6,949 nt of DNA from an uncultured Methylocystaceae bacterium (lineage in GTDB: Bacteria > Pseudomonadota > Alphaproteobacteria > Rhizobiales > Beijerinckiaceae), in the NCBI GenBank assembly GCA_945956975.1, contig CAMFKC010000119.1:1-6949 (forward strand), written 5' to 3'. How positions within the stretch are numbered: position 1 is the first letter of the stretch; each line of letters opens with the position of its first letter. The position numbers and the translations under genes are program-made. Below are positions 5,042 through 6,949 of this stretch, in pieces. The notes beneath the pieces are model-generated. The model was not told where the DNA came from. It was given only the letters and a program-made list of their open reading frames with translations, and made no database searches.

Positions 5042-6949
5042 GTGCGTTTTTTCCGTCTGATTCTGGCCGCGTTCATTCTGGCACTGGCGATCGCGCCGGC
5101 CAGCGCGATCGAATCCGTTCGCGTGCCGCTCGATTCCCAGGCGATCGATCTGACGCGTGCGGTGGAATCCTATTCTTCCCAGGGCGACCGACTGCAGGTT
5201 TCCACAGCGCCGGGTTCGGACGGAATCGTCCGCCGCATCGAGGTGCGCGCCAAGCAGGAGGGCGCGCGGCCCTCGTGGATCGTGTTCGCGCTGACCAACG
5301 ATACCGACGAGCAGATCGAACGCCTGCTGGTCGCGCCGCATTTCAGGCTGGTCGGCTCCGGCGTCATCTGGCCCGATCTCGGCGCCGTGCGCATCAACGC
5401 CATCACCGCGAGCCAGGGCTTCCCGCCGGAATCGGAGGAAAGCCCCGAAGCTGACGTCTTCCGCGTCACGCTCGACCCTGGCACGACAGTCACCTACGTC
5501 GCCGAGTTGCGCACGCCCAATCTTCCGCAACTCTACCTTTGGGATCCCGACGCCTACAAGGATCGCGCGACGAGCCTGACGCTCTACAAGGGGATCGTCA
5601 TCGGCATCTCCGGCCTGCTGGCGCTCTTCCTCACCATCGTCGTGGTGGTGAAGAGCGCGGTGATCTTCCCGGCCGCCGCCGCGCTCGCCTGGGCCGTCTT
5701 CGCCTATGTCTGCATCGACTTCGGGTTTTTCGCGCGCGCCTTCGGCGTCGGCGTCGACGCCGACCGGTTCTGGCGGGCCGCGGCGGAGACAATTTTGTCG
5801 GCGACTCTCGTCGTCTTCCTGTTCGCCTATCTCAATCTCAACCGCTGGCACGTGCGCGCCTCGCACGTTGTCGCGCTCTGGGTCGTCTTCCTGCTCGCGC
5901 TGCTGGGGCTCGCCTGGTACGATCCCTCGGTCGCAGCGGGCGTCGCGCATATTTCGCTCGCAACCGTCGCCGGCGCCGGCCTGCTCCTCGTCGTCTATCT
6001 CTCGACGCATGGCTACGAGCGCGCGATCATGCTTATTCCGACGTGGTTCCTGCTGCTCGCCTGGGTCTGCGCCGCAGGTTTCGCGGTTACCGGCGCGCTG
6101 ACCAACGACATTGTCGGCCCGACGCTGATCGGCGGTCTGGTGCTCATCGTCATGCTGATCGGCTTCACCGTCATGCAGAACGCATTCGCCTCGGGCGGGC
6201 TCGCGCAGGGCGCGATCTCCGATGTCGAACGCAAGGCGCTGGCGGTGACCGGCGCCTCCGATGTGATTTTCGATTGGGATGTGCCGGCGGACCACGTCTA
6301 TGTCAGCCCCGAAGTCGAAGCCCACCTCGGCGTCGAGCGCGGCGACCTGGAAGGGCCCGCATCCAACTGGCTCGAGATCCTGCACCCGTTCGAGCGCGAC
6401 CGTTACCGCGCCTGTCTCGACACGTTGCTGGAGCAGCGCCGCGGCCGCATCAACGAAGAGTTTCGCCTGCGCGCGGCCGATGGCCACTACCTTTGGTACC
6501 GCATGCGCTGCCGGCCGGTCGTCGGCCCGGACGGCGAGGTGATCCGGGTCGTCGGCACGCTTGTCGATGTCACCGACGAGCGCACGGCGCAGGAACGGCT
6601 GTTGCACGACGCCGTGCACGACAATCTGACCGGATTGCCGAACCGCGAACTCTTCTTCGATCGCCTGGAGGCGGCGCTCTCCTTCGCGCGGGCCGACGCA
6701 GTGCGGCCGACGGTGCTGTGCGTCGACATCGACCGGTTCAAGCAGATCAACGAATCCATCGGTATTTCAGCCGGCGACTCGATCCTGCTGACGGCCGCCC
6801 GCCGCCTGTCGCGCCTGTTGCAGCCGCAAGACACGCTGGCGCGCATTTCCGGCGACACGTTCGCGGTCATCGTTCTCTCCGAGAGCAATCCCGAGCACGT
6901 TGTGCAACTCGCCGAAACCTTCCGCCGCGCACTCGCCACGCCTGTGTCG
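5042..6949 (+). CDS. Membrane sensor: signal peptide, periplasmic domain, 7TM (7TMR-DISM-like), PAS, degenerate GGDEF (3' truncated by window edge)
   Basis: A c-di-GMP-signalling-type receptor; 636 residues are visible and the frame is open at the right edge. A signal peptide covers residues 1-22 (V-R-F-F-R, hydrophobic core, A-S-A cleavage motif). A beta-rich periplasmic domain follows (about 24-178), resembling 7TMR-DISM extracellular domains (W-I-V-F-A-L-T-N near 79-86). Seven hydrophobic helices lie at about 183-203, 206-228, 246-265, 273-293, 298-320, 328-351 and 357-378. A PAS domain with PAC tail spans about 395-514 (V-I-F-D-W-D-V at 408-414; R-V-V-G-T-L-V-D-V-T-D at 502-512). The GGDEF domain starts with H-D-N-L-T-G-L-P-N-R (526-535) and keeps V-D-I-D-R-F-K-Q-I-N (561-570), but the active-site signature is S-G-D-T-F (603-607), lacking the catalytic Glu, and the inhibitory-site Arg is replaced (Q-P-Q-D at 595-598). 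It is therefore probably not an active cyclase. An EAL phosphodiesterase domain is likely beyond the edge but cannot be seen. The GTG start is supported by the RBS and signal peptide. Confidence 0.9.
   Translation, partial: MRFFRLILAAFILALAIAPASAIESVRVPLDSQAIDLTRAVESYSSQGDRLQVSTAPGSDGIVRRIEVRAKQEGARPSWIVFALTNDTDEQIERLLVAPHFRLVGSGVIWPDLGAVRINAITASQGFPPESEESPEADVFRVTLDPGTTVTYVAELRTPNLPQLYLWDPDAYKDRATSLTLYKGIVIGISGLLALFLTIVVVVKSAVIFPAAAALAWAVFAYVCIDFGFFARAFGVGVDADRFWRAAAETILSATLVVFLFAYLNLNRWHVRASHVVALWVVFLLALLGLAWYDPSVAAGVAHISLATVAGAGLLLVVYLSTHGYERAIMLIPTWFLLLAWVCAAGFAVTGALTNDIVGPTLIGGLVLIVMLIGFTVMQNAFASGGLAQGAISDVERKALAVTGASDVIFDWDVPADHVYVSPEVEAHLGVERGDLEGPASNWLEILHPFERDRYRACLDTLLEQRRGRINEEFRLRAADGHYLWYRMRCRPVVGPDGEVIRVVGTLVDVTDERTAQERLLHDAVHDNLTGLPNRELFFDRLEAALSFARADAVRPTVLCVDIDRFKQINESIGISAGDSILLTAARRLSRLLQPQDTLARISGDTFAVIVLSESNPEHVVQLAETFRRALATPVS

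Noticed and set aside
3989..6619. An 876-codon open frame on the minus strand opposite the protease, acetyltransferase and sensor genes.
   Set aside because: It runs across three well-supported plus-strand genes and two intergenic gaps, its translation is dominated by Arg, Asp, Gly, Glu and His with no recognisable domain, and long antisense frames are expected opposite GC-rich coding DNA.
1..6949. A hidden mobile element, defence system, CRISPR array or RNA gene.
   Set aside because: The window is almost fully covered by six conserved-type genes on one strand; no direct repeats, transposase motifs, tRNA-like folds or spacer-repeat pattern were seen by eye.

Overview
The window is about 6.9 kb of GC-rich DNA carrying six same-strand (+) genes with almost no intergenic space. 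Gene content (SURF1 of the cytochrome c oxidase assembly set, a long-form threonine synthase, a mitochondrial-processing-peptidase-like M16 protease, and a 7TM-PAS-GGDEF sensor) points to an alphaproteobacterium, probably of the order Hyphomicrobiales (Rhizobiales). This is inferred from family resemblance recalled from memory, not from a search.

Layout. (1) Positions 2-331: the C-terminal end of a SURF1-family haem-copper oxidase assembly protein, cut by the left edge. (2) 331-1548: a 12-TM-type major facilitator superfamily transporter whose start overlaps the SURF1 stop. (3) A 65-nt gap, then thrC (1614-3032), threonine synthase. (4) 3029-4291: an M16 zinc protease whose ATG overlaps the thrC stop. 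(5) 4295-4927: a RimJ/RimL-type GNAT N-acetyltransferase, 3 nt downstream of the protease. (6) A 114-nt leader with hairpin potential, then 5042 to the right edge: a membrane-bound sensor with signal peptide, periplasmic domain, seven TM helices, PAS domain and a degenerate GGDEF domain. Its end, where an EAL domain is expected, lies outside the window. No stretch over 300 bases lacks a gene.

How it works together. SURF1-MFS is one tightly coupled pair, probably the tail of a cytochrome oxidase assembly operon. thrC-M16-GNAT is a second, probably translationally coupled, unit combining amino-acid biosynthesis with proteolysis and protein acetylation; no common pathway is evident. The c-di-GMP-type sensor probably has its own leader and promoter region.

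The window looks like conserved chromosomal backbone, not an accessory island. I see no tRNA, rRNA, CRISPR array, insertion sequence, attachment site or obvious horizontal-transfer boundary. The point most worth following up is the last gene: its GGDEF signature reads SGDTF and its inhibitory-site arginine is replaced, so the domain is probably not an active diguanylate cyclase. The leader in front of it can also form two mutually exclusive hairpins next to the ribosome binding site.
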